A stretch of DNA of 6,810 nt. It comes from an uncultured Desulfovibrio sp. (GTDB taxonomy: Bacteria; Desulfobacterota; Desulfovibrionia; Desulfovibrionales; Desulfovibrionaceae). A program made the translations under genes and the position numbers. The notes below the pieces were generated by a model. The model saw only the letters and a list, made by a program, of their open reading frames with translations, was not told where the DNA came from and did no database searches. Positions 6,179 to 6,810 of the stretch are shown here, piece by piece. The stretch covers positions 1-6,810 of the forward strand of contig CAMWVJ010000061.1 in assembly GCA_947177645.1 (NCBI GenBank), in the 5' to 3' direction. The first letter of the stretch is position 1. Every line of letters begins with the position of its first letter.

Positions 6179-6616
6179 ATGAAAAAACTGCTTTTTGCCG
6201 CTGCGGCCCTCTGCGCCTTCGGATTCATCGGCTCCGCCCAGGCGGCGGAAACCAAGGCCCCCGGCCCCTATGACCTCCCCCTCGTTGGCGAATATGTCAA
6301 TGACGCCGGCTTCCTCGTGATCGCCCCGGCCGCCAAGGGTGAGAACGCCAACTACAACGTGGGCCTGCAGGACAAGTCCGGCAAGTGCAGCCTCCAGATC
6401 GTGGCCGGCACCTGGCAGAACTCCGAACAGCAGAGCCCCATCAGCAAGGCGACGCACCCCAAGGCCATCGTGGCCGTGCAGTCGCAGGACTATCCCAACT
6501 TCGCCCTCTGGCCTGAAGACGAAAAGATCCGCCTGGCCGACGACGCCCTGCCGCTGGACAAGCTCGATCCCGCCTGCGCCGTGTTCAAGGGCAACATGGT
6601 CTTCACCCGCAAGTGA
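6179..6616 (+). CDS. Exported (periplasmic) protein of unknown function
   Basis: This 145-residue protein starts with a clear Sec signal peptide: MKKLL, a hydrophobic core to about residue 17, then GSAQA before a likely cut after A22, leaving AETKAPGP as the mature N-terminus. No lipobox cysteine is present at the cut site, so it should be a soluble periplasmic protein of about 123 residues. The mature part has two cysteines, C70 (SGKCSLQI) and C133 (DPACAVF), which could form a disulfide. Alternating segments such as GFLVIAP (44-50), YNVGLQD (59-65), CSLQIVAGTW (70-79) and KAIVAVQS (95-102) suggest a mostly beta-sheet fold. I do not recognise a family. It has its own promoter and terminator, so its position next to lctP does not show a role in lactate metabolism. 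Confidence 0.87.
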   Translation: MKKLLFAAAALCAFGFIGSAQAAETKAPGPYDLPLVGEYVNDAGFLVIAPAAKGENANYNVGLQDKSGKCSLQIVAGTWQNSEQQSPISKATHPKAIVAVQSQDYPNFALWPEDEKIRLADDALPLDKLDPACAVFKGNMVFTRK

Positions 6617-6636
6617 CCATCCGCGCATGAGCGCTC

Positions 6637-6676
6637 AAGGCCGCGGCCCGCACACTCGGGGCTGCGGCCTTTTTTT
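6637..6676 (+). terminator. Intrinsic terminator after the exported-protein gene
   Basis: AAGGCCGC (6637-6644) pairs with GCGGCCTT (6664-6671). The stem continues through a G-U pair and GCCC/GGGC to a nine-base loop, and a T run ends at 6676. It starts 20 bases after the stop codon. Confidence 0.9.
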
Positions 6677-6746
6677 GTGCGCAAAAAAGCCTCCCGGCCG
6701 GCGGCTTTGTGTATAGGAGAAAATCATATACGACATGAGGGACAAA

Positions 6747-6780
6747 TCTTCCTTCAGTCCGTCTGGAGCGAAGCGGAAGA
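6747..6780 (+). promoter_or_regulatory. Strong imperfect hairpin at the right edge, possible start of a structured leader
   Basis: TCTTCC (6747-6752) pairs with GGAAGA (6775-6780), then TTC with GAA (6753-6755 and 6770-6772, with a two-base bulge), then, after a 2x2 internal loop, TCC with GGA (6758-6760 and 6765-6767) around loop GTCT. That makes 12 base pairs in 34 bases, without a T run, so it is not a terminator. An ATG at 6735 opens a frame to the window end, but its codons (TCT, AGT, GGA, AGA, CTA) are unlike those of the real genes, and the nearest GGAG is too far away. An untranslated structured RNA fits better than a gene start. Confidence 0.35.
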
Positions 6781-6810
6781 CGGGTGCTGGTGCCGGAAGA
6801 ATCCTAAAAA

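Noticed and set aside
4883..6616. A 577-codon + strand frame linking the middle of lctP to the exported protein
   Set aside because: Its upstream part is an Arg/His/Pro-rich off-frame reading of lctP and it crosses a strong terminator and promoter. Only the part from 6179, with its own ribosome binding site and signal peptide, is a gene.
6735..6809. An open frame of 25 codons from ATG 6735 to the window end
   Set aside because: Its codons differ from those preferred by all other genes here, the nearest GGAG is about 15 bases away, and the stretch folds into a strong hairpin. It cannot be excluded as a truncated gene but is not supported.
1..6810. tRNA or rRNA genes, CRISPR arrays, insertion sequences and attachment sites
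   Set aside because: No cloverleaf or rRNA signature, no regularly spaced repeats, no transposase or integrase frame, and no flanking inverted or direct repeats were seen on either strand.

Overview
The window is GC-rich DNA with strong G/C preference at third codon positions, and every convincing gene lies on the + strand. The gene content (a quinone-linked, LUD-type L-lactate dehydrogenase with its large subunit fused into one Fe-S/CCG polypeptide, plus an LctP-family lactate permease) resembles the organic-acid oxidation region of sulfate reducers of the Desulfovibrio group. In D. vulgaris the comparable pair is DVU3032-DVU3033. The taxon is an inference from gene architecture and composition, not from a database search.

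Layout. Positions 1-103 are homopolymer-rich C/G sequence that looks like a poor-quality contig end, so whatever lies upstream of the first gene, including its promoter, cannot be read. Positions 130-2929 hold a two-gene operon, lutC and a fused lutB/lldEF-type gene (ldhH), overlapping by 8 bases and closed by an intrinsic terminator at 2961-2995. A sigma70-type promoter at 3092-3120 then drives a small unit: crcB (fluoride channel, 3222-3632) and a 65-residue protein of unknown function (3694-3891), ended by a 14-bp-stem terminator at 3945-3990. A leader of about 290 bases precedes lctP (L-lactate permease, 4284-5972), which has its own terminator at 6010-6044. A second sigma70-like promoter at 6101-6129 serves a 145-residue exported protein of unknown function (6179-6616), followed by another terminator at 6637-6676. 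The last ~100 bases contain a strong imperfect hairpin and no convincing gene. They may be the start of a structured leader for a gene beyond the window.

How it works together. LctP should import lactate. LutC and LdhH should oxidise L-lactate to pyruvate at or near the membrane, passing electrons through two [4Fe-4S] clusters and two cysteine-rich CCG domains, probably towards the quinone pool. Uptake and oxidation are separate transcription units here, with the crcB unit inserted between them. I see no evidence for a new multi-gene system. The least explained items are the two small proteins of unknown function, the long lctP leader and the structured right edge.
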